NCBI RefSeq assembly: GCF_900188155.1
Contig: NZ_FZOG01000003.1
Location: forward strand, 521,537 to 585,536
Reading direction: 5' to 3'
DNA: 64,000 bases
Origin: Pseudomonas segetis
GTDB lineage: Bacteria; Pseudomonadota; Gammaproteobacteria; Pseudomonadales; Pseudomonadaceae
Below the pieces are notes generated by a model. The model was given only the letters and a program-made list of their open reading frames with translations. It had not been told where the DNA came from and made no database searches. Both the position numbers and the translations under genes were made by a program. This document shows, piece after piece, positions 55,599 through 64,000 of the stretch; position 1 is the stretch's first letter, and every line of letters begins with the position of its first letter.

Positions 55599-55715
55599 GG
55601 GGGTTCCCCAGGTGCGCATTGGTTTAAGCCAAGCCTATTGCTTTGGGCAGGGGGAGTCTAATCGCTATTGCCGATGCCGTGATCGACGCGCTCTATCATA
55701 TGACTCTAACTGGGT

Positions 55716-56603
55716 TTATACCTTGGATAACAAGTCTTTAGCTTCATCAAAGCAGGCTTGCGCCAAGGCAGATCGCTGTCCGCTGGCACGCATTATCAGG
55801 CCCAGCGGGGAGAGGGTATGGGCGCTCTCTATCGGTACTAAGGCCAGGTGTTCAGTAAAATCGTCCAAGCCGCTGTTGAGTGGCATTACCGCGCAACAGA
55901 TACCGGCACTGACTGCATGTAGCAATTGGTGGACTGCATCTGTTTCAAGCCGTGGAAGCGGCTTGATGCCGCGTGAGCGCAGGTTGTGGTCGATGGATTG
56001 GCGAAAGTGCATGCCGCTTGAAAGCAAGCCCAACGGCAGCTCCGCCAGCGCTTCCCACTTCAACTGTTGATTGGCTAGCTGGAAGTGGCGTCGGTCATAC
56101 AGCAGCCCCATGCGTGACTCGGCAAGTTCAAGGCTCTGGTAATGCTCGCGATCGAGACGTTCGACATATGACAGGCCGAGGTCAATCTGGTTGCTGCTCA
56201 ATCGCTCCAGTATCTGTTCGCTGCTCAGTGAAAACAGCTGGAAGCGTAAGCCCGGATGCTGTTTGGCGAAGAGTTTGATCAGGCGCATGGGGTCAAAACC
56301 TGCCAGCGGCACCACACCCAGGCGAAGCGTACCGACCAGTTGGCCACGACAGGCGGCGGCTTCTGCATAAAGCCCGTCTTGTGCGGCGATGACGGTGCGG
56401 GCCCAGGCCAGAATTCGCTTGCCATCCTCGCTGAATCCCTCAAAGCGTTGACCGCGCAGGACCAGTTCGAGCCCCAGTTCTTGCTCAAGATTGCGCAGGC
56501 GCATTGATAGGGTCGGCTGGGTGACGTGACAGCGTGCGGCAGCCTGGCCAAAGTGCCGGGTTTCATCCAGTGCGACTAGGAACTTGAGTTGTTTGATATC
56601 CAT
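55716..56603 (-). CDS. LysR-family regulator next to fdhD
   Basis: 295-residue LysR-type regulator. The N-terminal helix-turn-helix (residues 2-62, HFGQAAARCHVTQPTLSMRLRNLEQE) precedes the effector domain. It is encoded upstream of fdhD in the same direction, 117 bases away, and the gene pair is conserved in Pseudomonas order as I recall it. It may control fdhD and the oxidoreductase. The ATG at 56603 starts MDIKQLKFLVALDE. Confidence 0.9.
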   Translation of the reverse strand: MDIKQLKFLVALDETRHFGQAAARCHVTQPTLSMRLRNLEQELGLELVLRGQRFEGFSEDGKRILAWARTVIAAQDGLYAEAAACRGQLVGTLRLGVVPLAGFDPMRLIKLFAKQHPGLRFQLFSLSSEQILERLSSNQIDLGLSYVERLDREHYQSLELAESRMGLLYDRRHFQLANQQLKWEALAELPLGLLSSGMHFRQSIDHNLRSRGIKPLPRLETDAVHQLLHAVSAGICCAVMPLNSGLDDFTEHLALVPIESAHTLSPLGLIMRASGQRSALAQACFDEAKDLLSKV

Positions 56604-56797
56604 GCCCAGGCCTCTGTCTGGCGTTCGATTCTGCTGCCTTGCCTATGGCGTTCAGTCAATCGCCTGGGCAGTGTGCGGATGGGAAATCATCATCATTGTT
56701 CAGATCAGCGGATCATATCCGTGCTGATTTCAGGCTAGACTTGAGCTTCCGGGCAGTATCCGCTCGGAAATTTTCCAAGGAATTAAGAGGAATAGCG

Positions 56798-57238
56798 ATG
56801 AGTATTTTCAGTTTCGTCAAAGAAGCCGGGGTAAAACTCTGGGAGTCAGTGGTCGGCCAGGAGGCGCAAGCTGCTGAGTCACTCCAAGCGCATGTGGCGA
56901 AGGTTGGTTTGGGTAATCCCGCTATTCAACTGAGCGTTGAAGGCGAAAAGGTGATTGCCAGTGGTGAAGTCGCCAGCCAGGAAGAAAAAGAAAAGATTCT
57001 CCTGGCACTGGGTAACGTTGAAGGCGTATCTGAAGTTGAAGACAAGATCACCGTTGCTACGCCAGCTCCGGAAGCACGCTTTGTGACGGTCAAGAAAGGC
57101 GACACGCTAAGTGCCATTGCCAAGGCTGAATATGGCAACGCCAACGCCTACAACAAGATCTTCGAGGCCAACAAGCCGATGCTTAGCCACCCGGACAAAA
57201 TCTACCCGGGCCAGGTCCTGCGTATCCCGCAGGAATAA
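56798..57238 (+). CDS. lysM: BON-LysM protein (Kbp/YgaU family)
   Basis: 146-residue protein with a BON domain (about residues 25-90) and a C-terminal LysM domain (about 97-145, VKKGDTLSAIAKAEYGNANAYNKIFEANKP). The E. coli homologue Kbp binds potassium ions and responds to osmotic conditions. No signal peptide is present. AGAGGA lies before the ATG at 56798; the longer frame to 56639 is not used. Confidence 0.94.
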   Translation: MSIFSFVKEAGVKLWESVVGQEAQAAESLQAHVAKVGLGNPAIQLSVEGEKVIASGEVASQEEKEKILLALGNVEGVSEVEDKITVATPAPEARFVTVKKGDTLSAIAKAEYGNANAYNKIFEANKPMLSHPDKIYPGQVLRIPQE

Positions 57239-57249
57239 CAGCTGTCGAC

Positions 57250-57271
57250 GGCCAGGTCATTAGGCCTGGCC
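57250..57271. terminator. Possible terminator hairpin after lysM
   Basis: GGCCAGG (57250-57256) pairs with CCTGGCC (57265-57271). A weak T content follows, and the genes on each side converge. Confidence 0.4.
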
Positions 57272-57327
57272 GTTCCATCCCGTACGCTTGAGCCTTCAGG
57301 CGAGCGGCCTGTTTCGGCTCTGCCTGG

Positions 57328-57990
57328 CTACAAACCCTGCAATATCGCCCGGTAGTCTTCAACCGCGGCAAACTCCCCTGTATCCCTCGGCCCTTGGTGG
57401 CTGTCTGGCTCGCGCACGGCGAGTAGATGGGCGATGCCAAACCGGGCGGCACTGCGCAGTACCGACAAACTGTCATCAATAAACAGGCTTCGCGCCGGGT
57501 CGAACACCAAATCCTGTTTGAGGGCGAACCAGAACTGCTGGTTTTCCTTGGCAAAACCATAGTCGTGGGAGCTGATCATGCGTTCGAAATAGCCAGCCAG
57601 TTCGATGCGCTCGAGCTTGAGCGACAGTGAATCACGGTGGGCATTGGTGATCAGCACCACTCTTTTGCCGGCTGCCCGCACAGCGTCGAGAAAAGTGTCT
57701 GCATCAGGGCGCAGGGCGATCAGTTCGGCGACCTCGCGCTTGAGGTCGCGGATCGAGAGTTTCAATTCACGGCTCCAGAAATCCGTGCAATACCAGTTCA
57801 GTTGTCCCGCGTGTTCCTTGAACAGTGGCATCAACTCGGCATCGGCCAGCTCACGACTGATCTTGTGATGTTCGGCGTAGCGCTGGGGGAGGTGCTCCAG
57901 CCAGAAGTGGTTGTCGAAGTGCAGGTCGAGCAGGGTGCCGTCCATATCCAGCAGGACGGTGTCGATTTCGCGCCAAGGCAGTGCAGTCAT
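57328..57990 (-). CDS. yrfG: GMP/IMP nucleotidase YrfG (HAD family)
   Basis: 220-residue HAD-superfamily phosphatase. The nucleophile motif is LLDMDGTLLDLHFDN, motif II is VVLITNAHRD, and the C-terminal acidic pair is FIDDSLSVL. E. coli YrfG dephosphorylates GMP and IMP. The ATG at 57990 is used; the frame stays open far upstream to 58596 across the divergent nudE promoter and is not translated there. It is divergent from nudE. Confidence 0.93.
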   Translation of the reverse strand: MTALPWREIDTVLLDMDGTLLDLHFDNHFWLEHLPQRYAEHHKISRELADAELMPLFKEHAGQLNWYCTDFWSRELKLSIRDLKREVAELIALRPDADTFLDAVRAAGKRVVLITNAHRDSLSLKLERIELAGYFERMISSHDYGFAKENQQFWFALKQDLVFDPARSLFIDDSLSVLRSAARFGIAHLLAVREPDSHQGPRDTGEFAAVEDYRAILQGL

Positions 57991-58113
57991 ATGCGATTTA
58001 TCGTCTGTCGGTAAGTTTGGGATGGCCGGGGTCGTATTTGCGCAATCTTCGCGGCTGATAATCCGGGCAAGCGCGGTATGATAACTTGCAAGAATAGTTA
58101 AGGAGCTGTCTTC

Positions 58114-58680
58114 ATGCGTCAGAAGCCCACCGTACTCGCCAGTGAAATCGTCGCCAGCAGCCGTTTGTTCCGTGTTGAAGAGCTGCAACTGCGTTTCAGT
58201 AATGGTGTCGAGCGCACCTACGAGCGGCTGGTCGGCAAGGGCGTGGGTTATGGCGCGGTGATGATTGTGGCCATGCTTGATGACGAGCATGCGGTGTTGG
58301 TCGAAGAATATTGCGGCGGTACCGATGACTACCAGGTGTCGCTGCCCAAAGGTCTGATCGAGCCCGGCGAGGATGTGCTGGATGCTGCCAATCGTGAGCT
58401 TAAGGAAGAGGCCGGTTATGGCGCGCGCAAGCTCGAGCTGCTTGCCGAACTCAGCTTGTCGCCTGGCTACATGAGCCAGAAAATCCAGGTGGTGCTGGCC
58501 AGCGACCTGTATGAGGAGCGCCTGCCCGGCGATGAGCCCGAGCCCATGCGGGTGGATAAAGTCAGCCTGCGCGAACTGTCGAGCCTGATCCAGCATCCGC
58601 TGTTCAGCGAAGGGCGGGCCCTGGCTGCGTTGTACCTGGCGCGCGACATTTTAAGCCAGCGAGGGGAGTTCAGCCTGTGA
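58114..58680 (+). CDS. nudE: ADP compounds hydrolase NudE
   Basis: 188-residue Nudix hydrolase acting on ADP-ribose, NADH and Ap-type nucleotides. The Nudix box is complete: GLIEPGEDVLDAANRELKEEAGY. AAGGAG lies 9 bases before the ATG. The stop overlaps the cysQ start by 3 bases (GTGA), so nudE and cysQ are coupled. Confidence 0.95.
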   Translation: MRQKPTVLASEIVASSRLFRVEELQLRFSNGVERTYERLVGKGVGYGAVMIVAMLDDEHAVLVEEYCGGTDDYQVSLPKGLIEPGEDVLDAANRELKEEAGYGARKLELLAELSLSPGYMSQKIQVVLASDLYEERLPGDEPEPMRVDKVSLRELSSLIQHPLFSEGRALAALYLARDILSQRGEFSL

Positions 58681-59498
58681 ATGATGCGTTGATTGCAGCT
58701 GTTGTGAAGCTGGTACGCGAAGCTGGAAAGGCCACCCTGCCGTATTGGCGCACAGGTGTCGAGGTTACCGAAAAAGCCGATGCTTCGCCAGTCACCGCGG
58801 CGGACCTGGCGGCCCACCATATTCTTAATGGTGGATTGCAGGCGCTGGAGCCGGGCACCCCGGTGCTGTCAGAAGAGGCGGCCAATATTGCCCTTGCCGA
58901 ACGTGCGCAGTGGACACGCTGGTGGCTGGTTGATCCGCTCGATGGCACCAAGGAGTTTATTGCCGGCAGCCAAGAGTTCACGGTCAACGTCGCCTTGATC
59001 GAAAAGGGCGAGGTGGTGTTTGGTGTGGTCGGGATGCCGGTCAACGGCGATTGTTTTTATGGTGGCTCGGGGCTTGGCGCCTGGCGCGAAGACGCCCAGG
59101 GTCAGGCCCAGGCCATTCATGTGCGCGTGGCACCGGCCAGTGCCTTTACCGTGGTGGCGAGCCGTCGCCACTCCAGCCCGGAGCAAGAAAGCCTGCTGGC
59201 CGGTCTGGCTGAACAGGTTGGCGATTTGCAATTGGTGAATGTCGGCAGCTCGCTGAAGTTTTGCCAGTTGGCCGAAGGGCTTGCCGATTGTTATCCGCGG
59301 CTGGCACCGACCTCGCAGTGGGATACCGCCGCTGCCCAGGGCGTACTCGAAGGTGCCGGCGGCGAGGTACTGACCCTGCAAGGTGATGCGCTGACCTACG
59401 AGGCGCGTGAGTCGCTGCTCAACCCCTTCTTTCTCGCCTTGCCTGCTTCTGCGCAGTGGCGCGGCCAACTGCTGAGCCTGGCCCGTAAGCTGAGCTGA
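58677..59498 (+). CDS. cysQ: 3'(2'),5'-bisphosphate nucleotidase CysQ
   Basis: 273-residue inositol-monophosphatase family enzyme that removes the 3'-phosphate from PAP made during sulfate assimilation. The metal site is seen as SEEAA and VDPLDGTKEFI, with WDTAAAQGVLEGAGG in the C-terminal part. It starts with GTG at 58677, with GAGGGGAG upstream. It is coupled to nudE. Confidence 0.95.
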   Translation: MNDALIAAVVKLVREAGKATLPYWRTGVEVTEKADASPVTAADLAAHHILNGGLQALEPGTPVLSEEAANIALAERAQWTRWWLVDPLDGTKEFIAGSQEFTVNVALIEKGEVVFGVVGMPVNGDCFYGGSGLGAWREDAQGQAQAIHVRVAPASAFTVVASRRHSSPEQESLLAGLAEQVGDLQLVNVGSSLKFCQLAEGLADCYPRLAPTSQWDTAAAQGVLEGAGGEVLTLQGDALTYEARESLLNPFFLALPASAQWRGQLLSLARKLS

Positions 59499-59610
59499 GT
59501 GCCCATCTTGTAGGTTGGACAGCGCATCGAGGGCTAGCACCGAAATGCCTGGCCCGAGGTCTTCGCAGAGCGCTACAAATGGTGGATGAAAGTCATCCAC
59601 CATTTGCTGC

Positions 59611-61518
59611 CTAGTCGAGCATATCGCTGTAGCGATCATCCTTCTTGAATGTCAGCGGCTGCTCGAAGCCGGGAATGACGATTCGCTCGGTGCCCAGCTC
59701 GATCTCGCTGTCGTCGATCAAGTCCTTGCCGAAGTTGTAGATGATATCCAACTGGCCAAGCAGGGCGTTGCGGTCGTACTCGGCTGCTGCGGCGCGGGTT
59801 TTCTCGCGACGCTGCAAGTAGGCATTGAACGCCGCCTCGCCATAACGCTTGCGCAGCATGCGCTCGGCAACATGGGGCGCCAACAGCACGCCGCTGGCGT
59901 TGTTGCCGCCAAAGCCCTTGGAGTTGATAAAGCACACATCCATCGCCTCCCGGCCCAAGTCGCGGTCCTGGGTGGTGATGCTCAGGTGCTGCTGGTGCAC
60001 GTCCTCGGCCACTTCGTCTATGGTCTTGATGCCTGGCACTATTCCGTACTTGAAAGTGCCCAGGGCAGAGATGACCTGGTCGCCACTGGCGGTTGCCAGC
60101 GAATGCCCAACGAAAGCCTTGACCGCGGTGATCGGCCAGCTTTCGATGCCAAAGGCGCTGGCGATGCGGTTGAGTAAATCGGACTCGGTGGTACGGTTGG
60201 CCGGTGTGCTGGAGCCATGCGCATGGACGAAGCTGCGCTTTTGCACTGCTTCGCTGCCGAGCAGCTGGCTTGCACTGGCGACAGCCTTGGCCATGGTCAG
60301 GTAATTGCCGGGGCCAGGCGCTGAAATGGACTTCTTGAAGCCGTCGGCATTGATAAAGACGTCCGGCACGGCACCGTGAATGTCGGCGCCCAGTTCCATC
60401 GCCAGCTCATCGTCCATGAGCATGACGTACTGGCACGACTCCGCCAGGGTGAAGCCGCAGTTCTTGCCGAAAGGGCGGCTGGCACGCTGGAAGTCGACAT
60501 CATCAGAGCCTTGTATCTGGCGCAGGCCTTCCTCTGTGGCCAATGCGCCCATGGCGCCGTAGCCTTCGATGCATTCCTGGGTAATGGGGGCTTCACTGTT
60601 GCCGATTAAGGCGACTCGTGCCTTGCCCGACTGGATGTGCTCGATACCTTTCTGCAGGTTATAGAGGAAGGTGGCACAGGCGCCGGTGATGCTGCCGGTG
60701 GTGCCGACGCTGCCCAATACATAGGCGTTGATAAAGTCGGTCGGCATGCTGTTGAAGCCCAGCGGTAGCTGTTTGGCGGTGACCCGGCCACCCTTGAGGC
60801 GCGATTGCATCAGGCCGCCATAACCGTTTTCATCGAGTTGGCTCATGATGCTGCCAGAAAACACCGCGACCTCGTCCGGTGCGACATGCTTGCTGATGAC
60901 GTGCCAATCAATGCCGGTCGAGCGCAGCGCATCGGTTGCGCCGACGACTGTCATTGCCAGGCCGCGTGGATGGAAACGCGCGTTGTAGAGTTCGCTTGGC
61001 TCGAAGCCATTGGGCAATTGGCCGGCCGACTTTACCGGCAGGGCACGGTAGCTATCGATTTTAAAATCACAGCTATCATAAAGCGTGACCCGCACTTCAC
61101 TTGGGCTCAGGTCTTCAACTGCCCAGTCGGACGGCAGCGGCTCTGGCAACTGCTTGCGCAGGGTGATGAAGCTCAGTGGGTTACCGGCGGTTGCATCAAT
61201 GGTGATGCTTTTTTGCCAATGGGCGGCATCGACATCGAGGTACTTCTTCTCGATGCGGCGCACCAGTGTCGAGGCAAGGATGTAGGGCGAGAACTGCTCG
61301 TCAATCTGGCCAAGGTCCAGCGCTTCACCTTCAAGCGATTGATATTGGCCGTCGACTACCTTGATCAGCTTCATCAATACCGCCAGCCCGGCAATGGTGG
61401 CCTGGCGACTGGCCAGGTCCAGTGACTCTATGACTGTGCGACGAAAACCGTGGTGAAACGAGCTGCGTCCGGCTGCGTTATAACCACCAAAACCAACAAT
61501 AACGGGTAAGCGAGACAT
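59611..61518 (-). CDS. fabY: Beta-ketoacyl-ACP synthase FabY
   Basis: 635-residue thiolase-fold condensing enzyme much longer than FabB or FabF. The active-site residues are Cys281 (TGACATFLY), His434 (VHAHGSSTP) and His472 (VGHSLATASG). FabY is the P. aeruginosa enzyme that starts fatty acid synthesis by condensing acetyl-CoA with malonyl-ACP in place of FabH. AAGGAG lies 10 bases before the ATG. It converges on cysQ and is divergent from an acyl-CoA synthetase. Confidence 0.95.
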   Translation of the reverse strand: MSRLPVIVGFGGYNAAGRSSFHHGFRRTVIESLDLASRQATIAGLAVLMKLIKVVDGQYQSLEGEALDLGQIDEQFSPYILASTLVRRIEKKYLDVDAAHWQKSITIDATAGNPLSFITLRKQLPEPLPSDWAVEDLSPSEVRVTLYDSCDFKIDSYRALPVKSAGQLPNGFEPSELYNARFHPRGLAMTVVGATDALRSTGIDWHVISKHVAPDEVAVFSGSIMSQLDENGYGGLMQSRLKGGRVTAKQLPLGFNSMPTDFINAYVLGSVGTTGSITGACATFLYNLQKGIEHIQSGKARVALIGNSEAPITQECIEGYGAMGALATEEGLRQIQGSDDVDFQRASRPFGKNCGFTLAESCQYVMLMDDELAMELGADIHGAVPDVFINADGFKKSISAPGPGNYLTMAKAVASASQLLGSEAVQKRSFVHAHGSSTPANRTTESDLLNRIASAFGIESWPITAVKAFVGHSLATASGDQVISALGTFKYGIVPGIKTIDEVAEDVHQQHLSITTQDRDLGREAMDVCFINSKGFGGNNASGVLLAPHVAERMLRKRYGEAAFNAYLQRREKTRAAAAEYDRNALLGQLDIIYNFGKDLIDDSEIELGTERIVIPGFEQPLTFKKDDRYSDMLD

Positions 61519-61889
61519 GGCGCAGATAACTCCTTGAATAGGTAAATCAGGGCCGGCATAGCTGAATAAATGGAGCCTGTCCTGAATGCGCGGAGAACGC
61601 GCAGCCGTGTTTAAATTTTCGGATGCCTATGCTGACGCATTTGATGACTTGTAAGTCACTGTTTCGACCAAGGTAGCGGTTCACCAGTACCTTGCCCCTG
61701 ATAGGGTTAAGGCTTTCATACTACGGGACTTCTGAAAAGCTGCTGCGCTAGATATCAAGGGGCCAGCCCTTGGCTGTTATCCGCCGGTGGTGCTTGTGTG
61801 GTCTTTTTCAGTGGTTTCCTACAGGTCATGGCCTATGTGTCGCCGGCGCCTGTAATAGGCATTATTTCTGGTTTCGCTGGAGAACAATA
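61519..61889. other. fabY-acyl-CoA synthetase divergent region
   Basis: A 371-base gap. It contains a hairpin TGCGCG-GAGAA-CGCGCA (61587-61603) in the fabY leader and a long copy of the dispersed repeat (61731-61811). A possible weak -10 for the rightward gene is ATACTA at 61718. No gene is supported; the open frame from 61770 is an upstream extension of the synthetase. Confidence 0.6.
61731..61811. repeat. MITE-like dispersed repeat, long copy E
   Basis: 81 bases with inverted ends TCTGAAAAG (61731-61739) and CTTTTTCAG (61803-61811). The left half (CTGCGCTAGATAT, GGGGCCAGCCCT) matches the copy at 20964. The block GCCCTTGGCTGTTAT (61766-61780) matches the copies at 21031 and 32491. It lies 78 bases before the synthetase start. 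Confidence 0.65.
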
Positions 61890-63524
61890 ATGAACAGCAG
61901 CAATCCTTATGAGTTTGGCATGCCGCGCGATGCGGCAAATTTTCAAGCATTGAGTCCGTTGAGCTTTCTTGAGCGTGCCGCCTTCGTATACCCGAACAAG
62001 CTCGCCCTGATTAATGGCGCGCTGCGCCAAACCTGGGGGGAGACATACAAGCGCTGCGTGCGCTTTGCTTCCGCATTGGCGCAGCGTGGCGTTGGCCTGG
62101 GTGATACGGTCGCGGTCATTGCGCCTAATGGCCAAGCCATGTTCGAAGCGCATTTCGCGGTGCCCATGTGCGGCGCAGTGCTCAACGCGATCAACACCCG
62201 GCTCGATGCTGAAACCATAGCGTTCATCCTCCAGCATGGCGAGGCAAAAGTGCTGCTGGTCGACAAGGAGTTCAGCGAGACGGTGCAGCGTGCGCTTGGG
62301 CAAATGGCCGAGCGGCCATTGGTTGTCGGCATTGATGATGCCGAATACCTTGAAGGCTCGCTGATTGGCGAACTCGATTACGAGGCCCTGCTGGTGGAAG
62401 GCGATCCGGATTACAGCTGGAGTCTGCCAGCGGATGAGTGGCAGGCCATTGCCCTCAACTACACCTCAGGCACCACGGGCAATCCAAAGGGTGTGGTCTA
62501 TCACCACCGTGGCGCACACCTCAATGCGCTGTCGAACGCCATGTGTTGGGATATGACCCGTTTCCCGGTGTACCTGTGGACGCTGCCGATGTTCCATTGC
62601 AACGGCTGGTGTTTTCCCTGGGCGTTGGCAGCCTATATCGGGACCAGCGTGTGCTTGCGTCATGTGCGTGCCGATGCCATCTACCCGGCGCTGGCTGAGC
62701 ATGGGGTTGATCATTTCTGTGGCGCGCCGATTGTGTTGAACATGCTGGCCAACGCGCCGGCCGAGTTGAAAGCGCTGAAGACGCAACCGGTGAAGGTCCT
62801 GACGGCTGGCGCTGCACCTCCGGCCGCAGTGATCGAGGCGATGGAAGCGCTCGATTTCAAGGTCACCCACGTTTATGGCCTGACCGAAACCTATGGCCCG
62901 AGCGTGGCCTGTGAGTGGAAATCCGAGTGGAACGAAGCCTCGCCTGAGGAGCGCGCCAAATTAAAATCGCGCCAGGGCGTGCGTGCGCCATTGCTGGATG
63001 AGCTGATGGTGGCCGACCCCGAAACCCTGCAGCCGGTGCCCAAGGATGGTGAAACCATCGGCGAAATCTTCATGCGCGGTAATGTGGTGATGAAGGGTTA
63101 CCTGAAAAACCCCACCGCCACAGCCGAGGCCTTTGCCGGCGGCTGGTTTCACTCCGGGGACTTGGCTGTTTGGCATGCAGATAGCTATGTCGAGATCAAG
63201 GATCGCTCCAAAGACATCATCATCTCTGGCGGTGAAAACATCTCATCCATTGAGCTGGAGGGCATCCTGTATCGCCACCCTCATGTGCTGGAGGCAGCGG
63301 TGGTGGCAATGGACAGTGAAAAGTGGGGTGAGACGCCTTGCGCCTTTATCACCTTGAAACCGGGCGCAGAATCGACCGAGGAGTCTATGCTGCGGTTTTG
63401 CCAGGCCCATATGGCGCGCTTCAAGTTGCCGGGCAAGGTGGTGTTCTGCGAGTTGCCCAAGACTTCCACCGGCAAGGTGCAGAAATTCGTCCTGCGTGAA
63501 CAGGCACGCAAGCTGTCCAACTAG
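61890..63524 (+). CDS. Acyl-CoA synthetase (AMP-forming, fatty acid type)
   Basis: 544-residue ANL-superfamily ligase that activates a carboxylic acid with ATP and CoA. The P-loop is YTSGTTGNPKGVV, followed by YGLTETYGP and the C-terminal hinge DRSKDIIISGGENIS. The catalytic lysine is in TSTGKVQKFVLRE. It is similar in length to medium- and long-chain or DMSP/methylmercaptopropionate-type ligases; the substrate is not fixed. GGAGA precedes the ATG at 61890. Confidence 0.92.
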   Translation: MNSSNPYEFGMPRDAANFQALSPLSFLERAAFVYPNKLALINGALRQTWGETYKRCVRFASALAQRGVGLGDTVAVIAPNGQAMFEAHFAVPMCGAVLNAINTRLDAETIAFILQHGEAKVLLVDKEFSETVQRALGQMAERPLVVGIDDAEYLEGSLIGELDYEALLVEGDPDYSWSLPADEWQAIALNYTSGTTGNPKGVVYHHRGAHLNALSNAMCWDMTRFPVYLWTLPMFHCNGWCFPWALAAYIGTSVCLRHVRADAIYPALAEHGVDHFCGAPIVLNMLANAPAELKALKTQPVKVLTAGAAPPAAVIEAMEALDFKVTHVYGLTETYGPSVACEWKSEWNEASPEERAKLKSRQGVRAPLLDELMVADPETLQPVPKDGETIGEIFMRGNVVMKGYLKNPTATAEAFAGGWFHSGDLAVWHADSYVEIKDRSKDIIISGGENISSIELEGILYRHPHVLEAAVVAMDSEKWGETPCAFITLKPGAESTEESMLRFCQAHMARFKLPGKVVFCELPKTSTGKVQKFVLREQARKLSN

Positions 63525-63545
63525 TGCTTGCCTGATTGACGGGAT

Positions 63546-63573
63546 AAAAAAAAGCCCGGCGCAAGGCCGGGCT
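63546..63573 (-). terminator. Rho-independent terminator of dctM
   Basis: AGCCCGGC (63553-63560) pairs with GCCGGGCT (63566-63573). Read leftward, the hairpin is followed by at least seven T residues, so it mainly serves the leftward gene. It lies between converging genes. Confidence 0.88.
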
Positions 63574-63599
63574 GAAGAGTTGCAATCGATACGTTTGAC

Positions 63600-64000
63600 C
63601 TAGTTCATCCCCAGCCAGTTTGGCAGGGCCATTGAAACGGCCGGGATGTAGGTGATCACCATCAGGAAGCCGAGCAGCAGCATCAGCCACGGCCAGGCGG
63701 CGCGGATGACCTGGGTCAGCGGCATGCCGGTCACCGCCGAGGTAACGAACAGGTTCAGGCCCACTGGTGGTGTGATCAAGCCGATCTCCATGTTGACCAC
63801 CATGATGATGCCCAAATGGATCGGGTCGATGCCCAGTTGCACCGCAATCGGGAACAGGATCGGCGCCAGGATCAGGATGATGGCCGAGGGCTCCATGAAG
63901 GCACCGGCCACCAGCAGCACGATGTTCACCACCAACAGGAACTGCCACGGCTGCAAGCCCGCTTCGATCACCCAGGCGGTGATGGTCTGCGGGATTTGCT
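63600..64000 (-). CDS. dctM: TRAP transporter large permease DctM, 3' end only
   Basis: The last 133 residues of a DctM-family permease; the gene continues past the right edge of the window. Hydrophobic segments and the conserved PPVGLNLFVTSAV block are visible. It belongs to sodium-driven TRAP uptake of C4-dicarboxylates, and its place beyond fabY matches the P. aeruginosa dctPQM locus as I recall it. It is a different protein from UehC in the ectoine island. The terminator just after it supports the 3' end. Confidence 0.88.
   Translation of the reverse strand, partial: QIPQTITAWVIEAGLQPWQFLLVVNIVLLVAGAFMEPSAIILILAPILFPIAVQLGIDPIHLGIIMVVNMEIGLITPPVGLNLFVTSAVTGMPLTQVIRAAWPWLMLLLGFLMVITYIPAVSMALPNWLGMN

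Noticed and set aside
57991..58596. Upstream extension of yrfG to a 422-codon protein
   Set aside because: The extension is antisense to nudE, and the HAD domain begins at 57990 with the normal family N-terminus.

Overview
The window looks like a chromosomal segment from a gamma-proteobacterium of the family Pseudomonadaceae. It has moderate GC, GGAGG-type ribosome binding sites, and two blocks whose gene order matches my recollection of Pseudomonas aeruginosa. These are mutM to trmB (PA0357-PA0382 order) and the molybdopterin oxidoreductase/fdhD to fabY block (PA5181-PA5174 order). Ectoine catabolism suggests a salt-exposed or marine member, for example the Halopseudomonas group. That placement is inference, not something read directly. 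I see no rRNA, tRNA, CRISPR array or intact insertion sequence.

Region 1 (1-1.4 kb): the 3' part of mutM and a small exported protein. Region 2 (1.4-15.7 kb): an accessory island for uptake and breakdown of the compatible solutes ectoine and 5-hydroxyectoine. One leftward operon carries doeA, doeB, the TRAP binding protein uehA, an Lrp-type regulator, doeC, doeD, eutB, eutC and eutA, with a LysE-type exporter beyond. The MocR-type regulator enuR and the TRAP membrane genes uehB and uehC run rightward. Expected flow: ectoine enters by UehABC, DoeA opens the ring, DoeB deacetylates to diaminobutyrate, DoeD transaminates to aspartate semialdehyde, and DoeC oxidises that to aspartate. EutABC are thought to turn hydroxyectoine into ectoine.

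Region 3 (15.8-36.4 kb): conserved Pseudomonas core. It holds ggt, a ferredoxin and coaD, then the long-chain alcohol oxidation set laoA/laoB/laoC/laoR. After these come an alpha/beta hydrolase, rsmD, a catalytic/non-catalytic pair of M16 peptidases, ftsY-ftsE-ftsX-rpoH, mtgA, thiS-thiG and trmB.

Region 4 (36.4-52.4 kb): mixed content after the first conserved block ends. It has a DUF1329 exported protein, a RecQ-family helicase and an MCE-type lipid ABC transporter whose permease carries an N-terminal STAS-like domain. A LysR-controlled operon follows (hydroxyacyl-CoA dehydrogenase, acyl-CoA dehydrogenase, iron alcohol dehydrogenase, thioesterase), then two paralogous glycine-zipper proteins with basic His-rich tails.

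Region 5 (52.4-64 kb): a second conserved block. It holds a FdhF/YdeP-like oxidoreductase, fdhD, a LysR regulator, lysM, yrfG, nudE, cysQ, fabY, an acyl-CoA synthetase and the 3' end of dctM.

The most unusual signal not explained by genes is a dispersed intergenic repeat. There are at least three long copies (20964-21099, 32387-32563, 61731-61811) and two short hairpin copies (22596-22634, 35616-35641). The best long copy has inverted ends of the type CTCTGAAAAA and looks like a MITE. One copy sits inside the lao operon.
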